Shown here one piece after another: positions 32,401 through 47,400 of a stretch of 64,000 bases of DNA. Source of the stretch: Chitinophagales bacterium (GTDB lineage: Bacteria > Bacteroidota > Bacteroidia > Chitinophagales > Saprospiraceae); the NCBI GenBank assembly GCA_013299105.1, contig JAAFJY010000035.1:23433-87432 (forward strand), read 5' to 3'. Every line of letters starts with the position of its first letter. Position 1 is the stretch's first letter. The position numbers and the translations under genes are program-made. Under the pieces are notes generated by a model. That model saw nothing but the letters and a program-made list of their open reading frames with translations, had not been told where the DNA came from and made no database searches.

Positions 32401-35400
32401 GCCCCTATACGGCCATTGAGTTCGTTCGTTTCTCTTCGCAGCAAGCCAATCCATATACTGCCACGGCCACCAAAACTTACCTGGGATACTTCAATGTACC
32501 TACTGCTGCGGTCGGTACGGTCAGTTCCACGGATTTCCCTGGGGGCACCACCCAGCAAGTATATTATGTATATGCTTGTACCAAACCCGACCCAACGGCG
32601 GGCTACTGCCAGCCTTTTGTGGAATACATCGTGCGGGTGAACCCCAAACCCACAGTTGATGCAGGTGCTCCACAGACTATTTGTGGCGGATCAGCGACCA
32701 TCACCGCAGTGGGATCAGGCGGAACCCCAGGCTACACCTACAACTGGAGCAACAGCTTGGGTGCAGGTGCCAGCAAAACGGTGAGCCCAACCGCAACGAC
32801 TACTTATACCGTAACTGTTACGGATTCTAAAGGCTGTACAGCTACCGATAATGTCACCATTACTGTTTCAGGAACGGGGATCAGTGCCACTGCTGCCAAT
32901 AATGGCCCGCTGACTTGTACCAAAACCAGTGCCACTATTTCCGCTACACCAACTACTGGCGTCACTTATGCCTGGACGGTTCCGACTGGCGTGACCAATC
33001 CTGGTAATGTAGCTTCATTCAGTTCTACTACTCCTGGAGCTTATACGGTAACGGTAACTAGCACCACATCAGGCTGTACCGGAACATCCAGTACCACGCT
33101 TACCCAAAATACTACCGCTCCCAACATCAATGCGAGCAACGATGGTCCTTTGACTTGTACTGATGGCAGCGTGACCTTGACTGGTTCTTCGACCACCTCG
33201 GGCGCTACTTTTGTGTGGAAAAACAGTGCTGGTACCACCATCGCCACCACTGCCACCACCACTGTATCCACCGCAGGTACTTACACTTTGGAAGTAACGG
33301 GTCCGAATGGATGTAAAGCTACTATGACCACCACGGTTACAAGCAATACCACTCTGCCCAACATCAACGCGAGCAACGATGGCCCGCTGACTTGTGCCGA
33401 TGGGACCGTGACCTTGACGGGTAGTTCCACTACCTTGGGCGCTACTTTTGTGTGGAAAAACAGTGCAGGCACCACCATCGCCACTACTGCCACCACCACC
33501 GTAACCACTGCGGGTACTTATACCTTGGAAGTAACGGGTCCCAACGGCTGTAAAGCCACCATGACTACCACAGTAGGCAGCAACACGACTGCTCCCAATG
33601 CTACGGCCAGCAACAACGGCCCCTTGGGTTGTGGCAAAACCAGTGTAACTCTCACGGGCACCTCAACCACTACAGGTGCTACTTTTGCGTGGAAAAACAG
33701 CGCTGGCACGGTCATCGCTACTACAGCTACCACTACAGTTACCTCAGCGGGTACCTATACCTTGGAAGTAACAGCTCCCAACGGCTGTAAAACCACCCGC
33801 ACTACCACAGTGGTTTTGGACAATACCACGATTACCCTCTCTGGCTCCAGCAGCTTCGAGATTTGTGCAGGTGGTAGCGTAACTTTTACGGCCACCACCA
33901 ATGCTACCAGCCCTTATACCGATATTGAATTTGTTCGTTTTTCAACACAACAATCCAATCCATACACAGCTACTGCGCCAAAAACCTATTTGGGCGGTTT
34001 TCCTGTACCTACCTCTAGTGCAGGATCGGTGACCTCCACGGATTTCCCAGCAGGCACCACCCAGCAGGTGTACTATGTATATGCTTGTACCAAACCCGAT
34101 CCACAGCCTGGCTACTGCCAGCCTTTTGTAGAATACATTGTGCGAGTGAATCCCAAACCCACCGTGGATGCGGGTGCTCCGCAAACCATTTGTGCGGGCT
34201 CGCCAGCGACCATCACCGCAGTGGGATCAGGTGGAACCCCTGCATACACCTACAACTGGAGCAACAGCTTGGGTGCAGGTGCCAGCAAAACGGTGAGCCC
34301 AACCGCAACGACTACTTATACCGTAACTGTTACGGATTCTAAAGGCTGCACGGCTACCGATAATGTGACTGTTACAGTATCCAATGGTGTTTCCGCCTCG
34401 GCCAGCAACAACGGCCCGTTGACTTGTGCTACTACTAGTGCCACCATTTCAGCTACACCGACTACTGGTGTATCCTATGCTTGGACAGTTCCGACCGGCG
34501 CTACCAATCCCGGCAATGTAGCTTCATTCAGCACCACGGTGCCTGGCACTTATACTGTTACCGTTACGGCTACCGGTTCAGGCTGCACGGCCACAGCCAG
34601 TACTACGCTTAACCAGAATAACAGTGCACCCAACATCAATGCGAGCAACAATGGTCCATTGACATGTGCCAAAACCAGCGTAACCTTGACGGGCAGCTCA
34701 ACTACTTCTGGAGTTACTTATGCCTGGAAAAACAGCGCTGGAACCGTCATTGCCACTACTGCTAGCACCACAGTTCCCACTGCGGGTACTTACACCTTGG
34801 AAGTAAGTGGCCCGAATGGTTGTGTAGCTACCACTACCACCACTGTTACCCAAGACCTCAGCCAACCCAATATCAGCGCCAGTAACGATGGTCCTTTGAC
34901 TTGTGCTGATGGTACTGTTACCCTGACGGGCAGTTCCACTACAGTTGGTGCCACCTTTATATGGAAAAATAGTACAGGTACTACCATCGCTACCACTGCT
35001 ACCACTATGGTAACCACTGCGGGTACTTACACCCTGGAAGTAACGGGTCCGAATGGTTGTAAAGCTACCGCTACTACTAACGTTACCGAAAACAAGGTTC
35101 TGCCCAATATCAGTGCGAACAACAATGGCCCGCTGACCTGTGCCAAGACCAGTGTTACGCTGACGGGCTCTTCGACCACTACGGGGGTAAGTTATATCTG
35201 GAAAAACAGCGCTGGTACCACCATTGCCACTACCGCTACTACGACCGTTAACACCACGGGTACTTATACCCTGGAAGTGACTGGCCCCAATGGCTGTAAG
35301 GCGACCGCTACTACCACCGTAACCCAAGACATCGCAGTACCTAACATCTCTGCTTCTGCATCGGGTACATTTACCTGTGCTGTTACCAGTGTCAGCTTAA

Positions 35401-38400
35401 ATGGTTCTTCAACCACGCCAGGAGTGACCTACTCTTGGAAGAACAGCGCAGGTACTGTTATTGCTACTACCGCTTCTACTACAGTAAATACCGGAGGAAC
35501 CTACACCCTTGAATTAACTGCACCAAATGGTTGTACAGCTACCGCTACAGTTACGGTTACGGGCAATACTACGCCTCCTAATGCCAGTGCAAGCAACGAC
35601 GGTCCGCTGACATGTACCAAAACAAGCGTGAACCTGACGGGGTCTTCAACCACCTCAGGAGTTACTTATGTGTGGAAGAATAGCGCTGGCACCACAATCG
35701 CTACCACCGCTACCACGACCGTCACTACGGCTGGTACCTACACCTTGGAAGTGACTGGCCCCAACGGTTGTAAAGCTACCACTACTACTACCGTTTCAGG
35801 GAGCACTACTCCTCCCAATGCCAGTGCGAGCAACAATGGCCCACTGACCTGTAGCAAGACCTCGGTCACGCTGACGGGTAGCTCAACTACTACCGGCGTA
35901 AGTTTTGAGTGGACCAATAGTGCCGGAACCGTGATTTCTTCTACGGCAACGGCTACTGTCACTACTGCGGGCACTTATACTTTGGAAGTGACAGCGCCCA
36001 ATGGTTGCGTGGCTACCACGACTACTACCGTTGTGCAAGACATTAGCGTACCCAACATCAGCGCCAGCAACGACGGCCCCTTGACTTGTGCCGACGGCAC
36101 CGTAAACCTGACAGGTAGTTCTACTACGCCTGGGGCTACTTTTGTCTGGAAAAACAGTGCAGGTACCACCATTGCTACTGCCGCGACTACTACTGTTACA
36201 ACTGCGGGTACGTATACCCTAGAAGTAACAGGTCCAAACGGTTGTAAAGCAACTGCTACTACCACCGTTACTCAAAATATCAGCCTCCCCAACGCCGGTG
36301 CCAGCAATAACGGCCCGCTGACTTGCGCCAAGACCAGCGTCAATTTGACTGGCTCTTCGACCACCACTGGGGTAAGTTACATCTGGAAAAACAGTACTGG
36401 TACCACCATCGCCACTACTGCTACTACTACGGTTACTACTGCGGGCACTTATACCTTAGAAGTAACAGGCCCCAACGGCTGTAAAGCTACGGCCACCACC
36501 ACCGTTACCCAAGACCTAAGTGTGCCCAATGCCAGCGCGAGCAACAACGGCCCGCTGACTTGCAGCAAAACCAGCGTTAGCTTGACGGGTAGCTCTACCA
36601 CCACTGGTGTAAGCTATGTGTGGAAAAACAGCGCTGGCACTACCATTGCTACTACCTCAACTACCAGCGTTACCACGGCTGGTACTTACACTTTGGAAGT
36701 AACTGGCCCCAACGGTTGCGTAGCAACGACTACTACTACCGTTACGCAAGACATCAGCGTTCCGAACATCAACGCCAGCAACGATGGCCCCTTGACTTGT
36801 ACCAAGACCAGCGTTACTTTGACGGGCTCATCCACTACCACTGGCGTAAGCTTTGTGTGGAAAAACAGCGTTGGTACGACCATCGCTTCTACAGCTAGCA
36901 CCACTGTAAACACCGCTGGTACTTATACTTTGGAAGTAACTGGCCCCAACGGCTGTAAAGCCACGGCTACCACCACGGTAACGGGCAACACCACACCTCC
37001 TAATATCAGCGCCAGCAACAATGGCCCACTGACTTGTAGCAAAACTTCGGTCACACTAACGGGCAGCTCAACTACTGCTGGTGTAAGCTATGAATGGACC
37101 AATAGCACTGGAACCGTGATTTCTTCTACGGCCACTGCTACCGTTTCGACTCCAGGCACTTATACCTTGGAAGTGACGGCGCCCAATGGTTGCGTAGCTA
37201 CCACTACCACCATCGTTACGCAAGACATCAGCGTACCCAACATCAGCGCCAGCAACGATGGCCCATTGACTTGTATTGACGGCACTGTAACTTTGACGGG
37301 CTCTTCTACCACCCCTGGTGTAACTTATGTGTGGAAAAACAACACTGGTACGACCATCGCTACCACCGCCACAACAACCGTTACCACTGCGGGTATTTAT
37401 ACCCTGGAAGTAACTGGCCCTAACGGTTGTAAGGCCACTGCTACCACCACCGTTATCAGCAATACCTCCCTGCCCAACGCTTCGGCCGGTAACAATGGCC
37501 CGCTGACTTGTAGCAAAACCAGCGTCACTTTGACTGGCAGCTCAAGTACCAGTGGGGTTAGTTATATCTGGAAAAACAGCGCTGGTACCACGATTTCTAC
37601 CACCAATATTGCTACAATAAGCACTGCTGGTACCTATACCTTGGAAGTGACCGGTCCGAACGGTTGTAAGGCGACTGCCAGCACCACCGTTATCCAGGAC
37701 ATCAGCTTGCCCAACATCAGCACCAGCAACAACGGCCCGCTGACCTGTACCAAGACCAGCGTTACCCTGACGGGTTCTTCTACCACCACGGGTGTAACTT
37801 TTGCCTGGAAAAATGGTGCCGGAACCGTCATTGCCACCACTGCAAGCACCAGCGTCACTACCCCCGGCACATATACTCTGGAAGTGACTGGTCCTAACGG
37901 TTGTATTGCTACGGCTACCACCACCGTTACCCAAGACAACACCACACCCAACGTGAATGCCAGCAACGATGGTCCATTGACTTGTACCGATGGCACCGTC
38001 ACGTTGACTGCTAGCTCCACTACAACTGGCGTAACTTATGTGTGGAAAAACACCGCTGGCACTACCATCTCTACCACTGCCACTGCGTCCGTCACTATTG
38101 CAGGTACTTACACTGTTGAAGTAAGTGCGCCCAATGGTTGTAAGGCAACAGCTACCACTACCGTTACCGAAAACAAGGTTCTGCCCAACATCAGCGCTAG
38201 CAACAATGGCCCACTGACGTGTAGCAAAACCAGTGTAACCCTTACTGGCAATTCAACCACCAGTGGTGTTACTTACGCTTGGAAAAACAGTGCGGGAACG
38301 GTCATCGCTACTGCCGCTACTACTAGCGTAACTGCTGCTGGTACTTATACCTTGGAAGTAACAGGTCCTAATGGTTGTGTGGCCTCTGCTACCACTACTG

Positions 38401-41400
38401 TTACCCAGGACATCAGCACCCCCAATGTGAGTGCCAGTAATGATGGTCCGCTGACTTGTACCGATGGTACCGTTACTTTGACAGGTTCTTCTACCACTTC
38501 AGGTGTATCTTTTGTGTGGAAAAACGGTGCAGGTGCAACCATCGCTACCAATGCCACGACTACAGTTACTACTGCGGGTACGTATACTTTGGAGGTCACT
38601 GGTCCGAATGGTTGTAAAGCCACCGCCACTACCACCGTTACCGAAAACAAGGTTCTGCCCAACATCAGCGCCAGCAACAATGGCCCGCTGACTTGTAGCA
38701 AAACCAGCGTTACTTTGACGGGCTCTTCCACTACAACTGGTGTAACTTTTGCCTGGAAAAACAGTGCGGGTACAGTCATTGCAACTGCGGCCACTACTAC
38801 GGTAAACACAGCGGGTACTTATACCTTGGAAGTTACTGGTCCTAACGGTTGTGTAGCTTCTAGCACTACTACCGTTACCCAGGATATCAGCTTGCCCAAC
38901 ATCAGCGCCAGCAACAATGGCCCTTTGACTTGTAGCAAAACCAGCGTTACCTTGACGGGTTCTTCAACCACTACTGGGGTATCTTTTGTGTGGAAAAACA
39001 GCGCTGGTACGACCATTGCTACCACTGCCACCACTACGGTAATTGCTGCGGGTACCTATACTTTGGAAGTAACTGGCCCTAACGGCTGCGTTGCTACGGC
39101 TACTACTACTGTTACCTCGGACATCAGCTTGCCCAACATCAGCGCCAGCAACAACGGCCCACTGACTTGTACCAAAACCAGCGTGACCCTGACTGGTTCT
39201 TCTACGACTTCAGGAGTATCTTTTGTGTGGAAAAACAGTGCTGGCACTACCATCGCCACCACTTCCACCACCACAGTAACTACTGCTGGCACTTATACTT
39301 TGGAAGTAACTGGCCCTAACGGCTGTAAAGCAACCGCGACCACAATCGTTACCCAGGACATCAGCTTGCCCAACATCAGCGTAAGCAACAACGGCCCACT
39401 TACCTGTACCAAGTCCAACGTGACCTTGACTGGCTCTTCCACCACCGCAGGGGTATCCTATGTATGGAAGAAGAGTGATGGTACTACCATTGCTACTACT
39501 GCGACCACCAGCGTTACAGTTGCTGGAATCTATACTTTGGAATTAACTGGCCCGAACGGTTGTAAGGCTACGGCCACCACTACGGTTGCGGAAGACAAAA
39601 CGCTTCCCAACGCCAGTGCCAGCAACAATGGCCCATTGACCTGTACCAAAACCAGCGTGACCCTCACGGGCAGTTCTACCACAAGTGGCGTAAGCTTCAT
39701 CTGGAAAAACAGCGCGGGTACAACCATCGCCAGCTCGGCTACTACTACGGTTACGACTGCGGGTACTTACACCCTGGAAGTAACTGGTCCGAATGGTTGT
39801 AAAGCAACTGCCACTACCACCGTTACCGAAGACAAAGCCGATCCAAACATCAGCGTCAGCAACGATGGTCCATTGACTTGTACCAAGACCAGCGTGACTT
39901 TAATGGGCTCTTCAAGCACCACTGGAGTGACTTTTGAGTGGAAAAACAGCGCAGGCACCACTATCGCCAATACCGCTACTACCACCGTCACTACTCCTGG
40001 AGCTTACACTTTGGAAGTAATCGCACCAAATGGTTGTTCGGTAAAATCCACCACAACTGTTACCCAAGACATCAGCCTGCCCAACATCAGCACCAGCAAC
40101 GATGGTCCTTTGACTTGTACCAAGACCAGCGTTACCCTGACGGGGTCTTCGACCACTCCAGGTGCAACTTTTGTATGGAAAAACAGCGCTGGGACCACCA
40201 TTGCTACTACGGCTACCACTTCGGTTACTGCAGCGGGTACTTATACTTTGGAAGTAACTTCCCCGAACGGTTGCAAAGCTACCGCCACCACTACCGTTAC
40301 TGAGGACAAGACTTTGCCCAACATCAGCGCCAGCAACAATGGCCCATTGACTTGTAGCAAGACCAGTGTGACTCTCATGGGCAGCTCCACCACTGCTGGC
40401 ATAAGCTATGCTTGGAAAAACAGCGCTGGTACGGTAATTGCCACTACCGCCACTACTTCAGTGACTACACCTGGTACCTACACCTTGGAAGTAACTGGCC
40501 CTAACGGTTGTAAAGCTACTGCCACTACCACCGTTACCGAAGACAAATCCACGCCCAATATCAGCGCGAGCAACAATGGCCCGCTGACTTGTGCCAAAAC
40601 CAGTGTTACCCTCACGGGTTCTTCCACTACTTCAGGGGTGTCTTACACCTGGAAAAACAGCGCGGGTACGATAATTGCCAGCACGGCCACTACTTCGGTG
40701 ACTACACCTGGTACCTATACTTTGGAAGTCACTGCGCCCAATGGTTGTAAAGCAACGACTACCACCACCGTTACGGAAGATAAGACTACACCCAACATCA
40801 GTGCGAGCAACGATGGTCCTTTGACCTGTACCGATGGTACCGTTACTTTGTCGGGTTCATCTACTACCACGGGTGTAAGTTATGTTTGGAAAAACAGCGC
40901 AGGTGCGACCATTGCAACTACCGCCACCACTACCGTTACAGTACCTGGCACCTACACTTTAGAAGTAACTGCGCCTAATGGTTGTAAGGCAACTGCCACC
41001 ACCACTGTTGCGGAAGACAAGGCATTGCCCAATGTCAGTGCCAGTAACGACGGTCCTTTGACTTGTACCGACGGTATGGTTACCCTGACGGGCTCGTCAA
41101 CTACTCCTGGCGTCACTTTTGCCTGGAAAAACAGCGCTGGCACCACCATCGCCACTACTGCTACCACTACGGTAACTACTGCTGGTACTTACACTTTGGA
41201 AGTAACGGCTCCCAATGGCTGTAAAGCGACTGCTACCACGACCATTACCGAAGACAAGACCACGCCCAATATCAGCGCCAGCAACGATGGCCCGCTGACT
41301 TGTGCCAAGACGAGCGTTATCCTCACGGGAACTTCTACTACCCCTGGCGTAACTTACGTTTGGAAAAACAGCACTGGCACTACGATTGCTACTACCGCTA

Positions 41401-44400
41401 CCACCAGCGTAAGCACACCTGGCACCTACACTTTGGAAATAACTGGTCCAAACGGTTGTAAAGCTACCAATACCACCAACGTCACTGAAGACAAGACCAT
41501 ACCCAACATCAGTGCCAGCAACAATGGTCCGCTAACTTGTGCCAAGACCAGTGTCACTTTGACGGGTTCATCAACCACTCCCGGTGTAACTTATGTATGG
41601 AAAAATAGCGCTGGTACAACAATCGCTTCTTCTGCCACTACTACGGTTACTACTCCTGGTATTTATACCTTGGAAGTAACTGGCCCTAACGGTTGTAAAG
41701 CGACTGCCGCCACCACCGTTACTGAAGACAAGACCACGCCTAATATCAGCGCCAGCAATGATGGCCCGCTGACATGTACCGATGGCACTGTTACCTTGAC
41801 AGGTTCTTCAACTACTCCGGGTGCAACTTTTGTATGGAAAAACAGCGCTGGTACCACCATTGCCACCATGGCTACTACTTCAGTAACTACTCCTGGTACT
41901 TACACCTTGGAAGTAACTGGTCCAAACGGCTGTAAAGCAACTGCTACCACCACCGTTACAGAGGACAAGGCCTTGCCCAATATCAGCGCAAGCAACAACG
42001 GCCCGCTGACTTGTGCCAAGACGAGTGTTACCCTCACAGGTTCATCCACTACTGCTGGGGTAACTTATGCTTGGAAAAACAGCACTGGTACGACCATCGC
42101 TTCTACGGCTACCACTTCAGTTACGGCTACGGGCACTTATACCTTGGAAGTAACTGGTCCGAACGGCTGTAAGGCCACTGCCAATACTACAGTAATGGAA
42201 GACAAGACCACGCCGAATATCAACGCTACCAACGATGGCCCGCTGACTTGTGCCAAGACCAGTGTGACTTTGACCGGATCATCCACGACTGCCAATGTGA
42301 CCTATATTTGGAAAAACAGCGCTGGCACCACCATCGCTTCTACCGCTACGACCACCGTCACCATTCCTGGAACCTATACCTTGGAAATCACGGGCCCTAA
42401 CGGTTGTAAGGCCACTGCCACCACTATTGTTACCGAAGACAAGACCGCGCCCAACATCAGCGCTACCAACGACGGCCCGCTGACTTGTGCCAAGACCAGC
42501 GTGACTTTGACTGGCTCTTCGACAACACCAGGTGTAACCTATGTCTGGAAAAACGCAGCCGGAAACATCATTGCCTCTGCTGCTACGGCTACCGTTACTG
42601 CGGCTGGTACATACACTTTGGAAATCACTGGTCCGAACGGTTGCAAGGCAACTGCCACTACTACTGTTACCCAGGACATCACTTTGCCCAACATCAGCGC
42701 CGGCAATGATGGCCCACTGACTTGTGCCAAAACCAGTGTTACCCTTACTGGTACTTCCACCACGACCGGAGTTACATACACCTGGAAAAACAGTGCTGGT
42801 GCGACCATCGCTACCACTGCCACTACTACTGTAACCGTTGCAGGCATCTACACCCTGGAAGTAAATGGCCCGAACGGCTGTAAAGCCACTGCCACAACTA
42901 CCGTTGGTGAAGACAAGACCGTACCCAATGCCACGGCTAACAACGACGGTCCGCTGACTTGCGCCAAAACCAGCGTGACCCTGACAGGTAGTTCGACTAC
43001 CCCAGGTGTGACTTATGCCTGGAAAAACAGCGCAGGAACCGTCATTGCTACCACCGCTACCACTACGGTGACAACACCTGGTACCTACACCCTTGAGGTA
43101 ACAGCTGGCAATGGTTGCAAAGCTACTGCCACCGCTACCGTTATCCAAGACATTGCTGTACCCAACATCAGCGCCAGCAACAATGGCCCACTGACTTGTA
43201 CCAAGACCAGCGTTACCCTGACTGGTGCTTCAACTACGACCGGAGTAACTTATGCCTGGAAAAACAGTGCAGGTACTGTAATCGCCACCACAGCTACTAC
43301 TACCGTCACTGATGCTGGCACTTACACCTTTGAAGTAACCGCACCCAATGGCTGTAAGGCTACCATCACTACGGTGGTAACGGAAGACAAGACTTTGCCC
43401 AACGTTAGCGCCAGCAACAATGGCCCATTGACTTGTGTAAAAACCAGCGTGACCCTCACTGGCGCTTCTACCACCCCTGGAGCAACTTACCGCTGGGAAG
43501 ACGCAGGTGGCAACTTGATTGCTACTACCCTGACCACTACTGTAAGTGCTACTGGCTCGTATGTGTTCGTAGTAACTGCACCCAATGGCTGTAAGGCATC
43601 TGCTACCACCATTGTTACGCAAGACAACAGCGTACCCAATGCTACGGCTACCAACGATGGCCCATTGACTTGTAACAAAACCCTGGTGACCTTGACAGGC
43701 AGCTCCACTACAACTGGGGTAAGCTTCCAGTGGAAAAACAGCGCAGGTACCGTTATCGCTACCACCGCTACCACTCAAGTCAATACACCAGGTACCTATA
43801 CCCTGATTGTCATTGGCACCAACGGCTGTAACGCCTCTGCCTCAACGGCACTTGCTGAAGACAAAGGGGTGAACCTCTTGGCCAGCAACGATGGTCCATT
43901 GACCTGCGCCAAAACCAGTGTGACCCTTACGGGCACCTCTACCAGCCCAGGCGCAACTTTCCGTTGGAAAAACGCCGCTGGTACGGTGATCGCCAATACC
44001 GCAATTACCACCATCACCGTTGCCGGAACCTATACCCTCGAAGTAACGGGTGGCAACGGTTGCGTAGCGACCACCACCACCGATGTATTGGAAGACAAAG
44101 TTGCACCCAATGCCAACGCTGGCAACAATGGCCCGCTGACTTGTACCAAAACCAGCGTGACCTTAACGGGCTCTTCTACCACGCCCAATGTAACTTACGC
44201 TTGGAAAAACAGCGCTGGTACCGTCATTGCCACCACTGCTACGACTACAGTGAGCACTCCTGGTGTTTACACCCTCGAAGTAACGGCCTCTAATGGCTGT
44301 AAGGCCACGGCTACGACCAATGTTACTCAGGACATCACGGTACCTAACATCAGCGCTGGCAATGATGGCCCGCTGACTTGCGCCAAGACCAGCGTGACCT

Positions 44401-47400
44401 TGACGGGTTCTTCCACTACTTCAGGTGCCACTTTTGTGTGGAAAAACAGCGCGGGTACAGTAATTGCTACCACCGCTACCACCACCGTAGGCGCTACAGG
44501 AATCTACACTTTGGAAGTAACTGGCCCGAACGGTTGTAAAGCAACAGCTACCACCACTGTTACCCAGGATGGTGCCCTGCCCAACATCAACGCGACCAAC
44601 GACGGCCCCTTGACTTGTGCCAAGACCAGCGTGGCCCTGACTGGTAGCTCAAGCACCCCAGGTGTAACTTATGCCTGGAAAAACAGCGCAGGAACCGTCA
44701 TCGCTTCTACCGCCACGACTTCAGTAAGCACTCCAGGCGTTTATACCCTGGAAATCACTGGTCCAAACGGCTGTAAGGCCACTGCTTCGACTTCTGTTAC
44801 CGAAGACAAAGCCACGCCGAACATCAACGCCAGCAATGATGGCCCATTGACTTGCGCAAAAACCAGCGTTACCCTGACTGGTGCCTCAAGCACCCCAGGT
44901 GCAACTTTTGTGTGGAAAAACAGCACTGGTACGACCATCGCTTCTACTGCCACTACGACCGTGACCACCCCAGGTACTTACACTTTGGAAGTAACTGGCC
45001 CGAACGGCTGTAAGGCTACGGCGACGACCACCGTTACAGAAGACAAGGCCATACCAAATATCAGTGCTGCCAACAATGGCCCGCTGACTTGTGCCAAGAC
45101 CAGCGTGACCTTAACGGGATCTGCTACTACTCCGAATGTAACTTACGTCTGGATAAACAGTGCAGGCACCGTAATTGCCACCACCGCTACGACTTCAGTC
45201 AACACTCCTGGTGTTTACACCCTCGAAGTAACGGCCTCAAATGGCTGTAAGGCCACGGCTACCACCACAGTTTCGGAAGACAAGACCACGCCTAACATCA
45301 GTGCTGGCAATGATGGCCCGCTGACTTGTGCCAAGACCAGCGTTACCCTGACTGGTTCTTCCTCCACCCCAGGTGCCACTTTTGTGTGGAAAAACAGCGC
45401 AGGTACGACCATCGCTACCACTGCTACCACTACCGTTGGTGCTGCTGGAACCTACACTTTGGAAGTAACTGGCCCGAACGGTTGCAAAGCAACTGCTACG
45501 ACCACCGTTACCCAAGATGGTGCCCTGCCCAACATCAACGCGATCAACGATGGCCCGCTGACCTGTGCCAAGACCAGCGTGACCCTCACTGGCAGCTCAA
45601 CGACCACAGGAGTAACTTATGCTTGGAAAAACAGCACAGGAACCGTCATCGCTACTACTGCCACCACGACTGTGAATACCCCAGATGTTTATACTCTGGA
45701 AATCACGGGCCCGAACGGTTGTAAGGCCAGCGTTTCGACTGCTGTTACCGAAGACAAAGCCACGCCGAACATCAACGCCAGCAATGATGGCCCATTGACT
45801 TGCGCCAAAACCAGCGTTACCCTGACTGGTGCCTCAAGCACCCCAAGTGCAACTTTTGTGTGGAAAAACAGCGCGGGTACGACCATTGCTTCTACCGCTA
45901 CGACCAGCGTTACCACTCCAGGTACTTACACCTTGGAAGTAACTGGCCCGAACGGCTGTAAGGCTACGGCGACGACCACCGTTACAGAAGACAAGACCAT
46001 ACCAAATATCAGTGCAACGAACGACGGCCCGCTGACTTGCGCCAAGACCAGCGTGACCTTGACTGGCTCATCAACGACCGCCAATGTTACCTATGCTTGG
46101 AAAAACAGCGCAGGTACAGTCATTGCTACCACCGCTACGACCTCAGTGACCATTCCAGGCACTTATACCCTGGAAATCACTGGTCCAAACGGCTGCAAGA
46201 CTACGGCTACCACCAACGTTTCGGAAGACAAGACCACGCCTAACATCAGCGCCGCCAACGATGGCCCGCTGACTTGTGCCAAGACCAGCGTGACCCTGAC
46301 TGGTTCTTCTTCTACACCAGGTGCCACTTTTGTGTGGAAAAACAGCGCAGGTACGACCATCGCTACCACTGCTACCACCACAGTTGGTGCTGCTGGAACC
46401 TATACTTTGGAAGTAACTGGCCCGAACGGTTGCAAAGCAACTGCTGCCACCACCGTTACCCAGGATGGTGCCCTGCCTAACATCAACGCGATCAACGACG
46501 GTCCATTGACTTGTGCCAAGACTAGCGTTACCCTGACTGGTAGCTCAACTACCCCAGGCGTGACATATGCCTGGAAAAACAGCACAGGTACCGTCATCGC
46601 AACTACCGCCACGACTTCAGTAAGCACACCAGGCATTTACACCCTGGAAATCACTGGTCCAAACGGCTGTAAGGCTACGGCCACTACCAACGTCACCGAA
46701 TACAAGACCGTACCAAATATCAATGCGGCCAACGACGGTCCATTGACTTGTACCAAGACCAGTGTGACCTTGACGGGCTCCTCAACGACCGCCAATGTAA
46801 CTTACGCTTGGAAAAACAGCGCAGGTACGGTGATCGCCACTACGGCTACCACCAGTGTGACTTTTGCAGGTACTTATACTTTGGAGGTGACTGGCCCTAA
46901 CGGTTGTAAGGCTACGGCCACCACTACGGTCGCTGAAGACAAGACCGTACCCAACATCAATGCAACCAACGATGGACCATTGACTTGTGCGAAAACCAGC
47001 GTAACGCTCTCTGGTAGCTCAACTACCGCTGGCGTAAGCTACGCTTGGAAGAACAGCGCAGGTACGGTAATTGCCACCACTGCTACCACTTCAGTGACTA
47101 CTCCAGGTACTTATACCTTGGAAATTACTGGACCAAACGGCTGCAAGGCAACTGCTACCACCACCGTTACCGAAGACAAGGCCACGCCCAACATCAGTGC
47201 GGCCAACGACGGTCCACTGACTTGTGCCAAAACCAGTGTAACCCTGACCGGAGCTTCAACTACTCCAGGTGCTACGTTTGTGTGGAAAAATGCTGCGGGA
47301 ACCACCATTTCCAACACGGCTATTACTACAGTGAGCACTGCTGGAACCTATACTTTGGAAGTAACCGGAACCAACGGTTGTAAGGCCACTGCCACTACGA

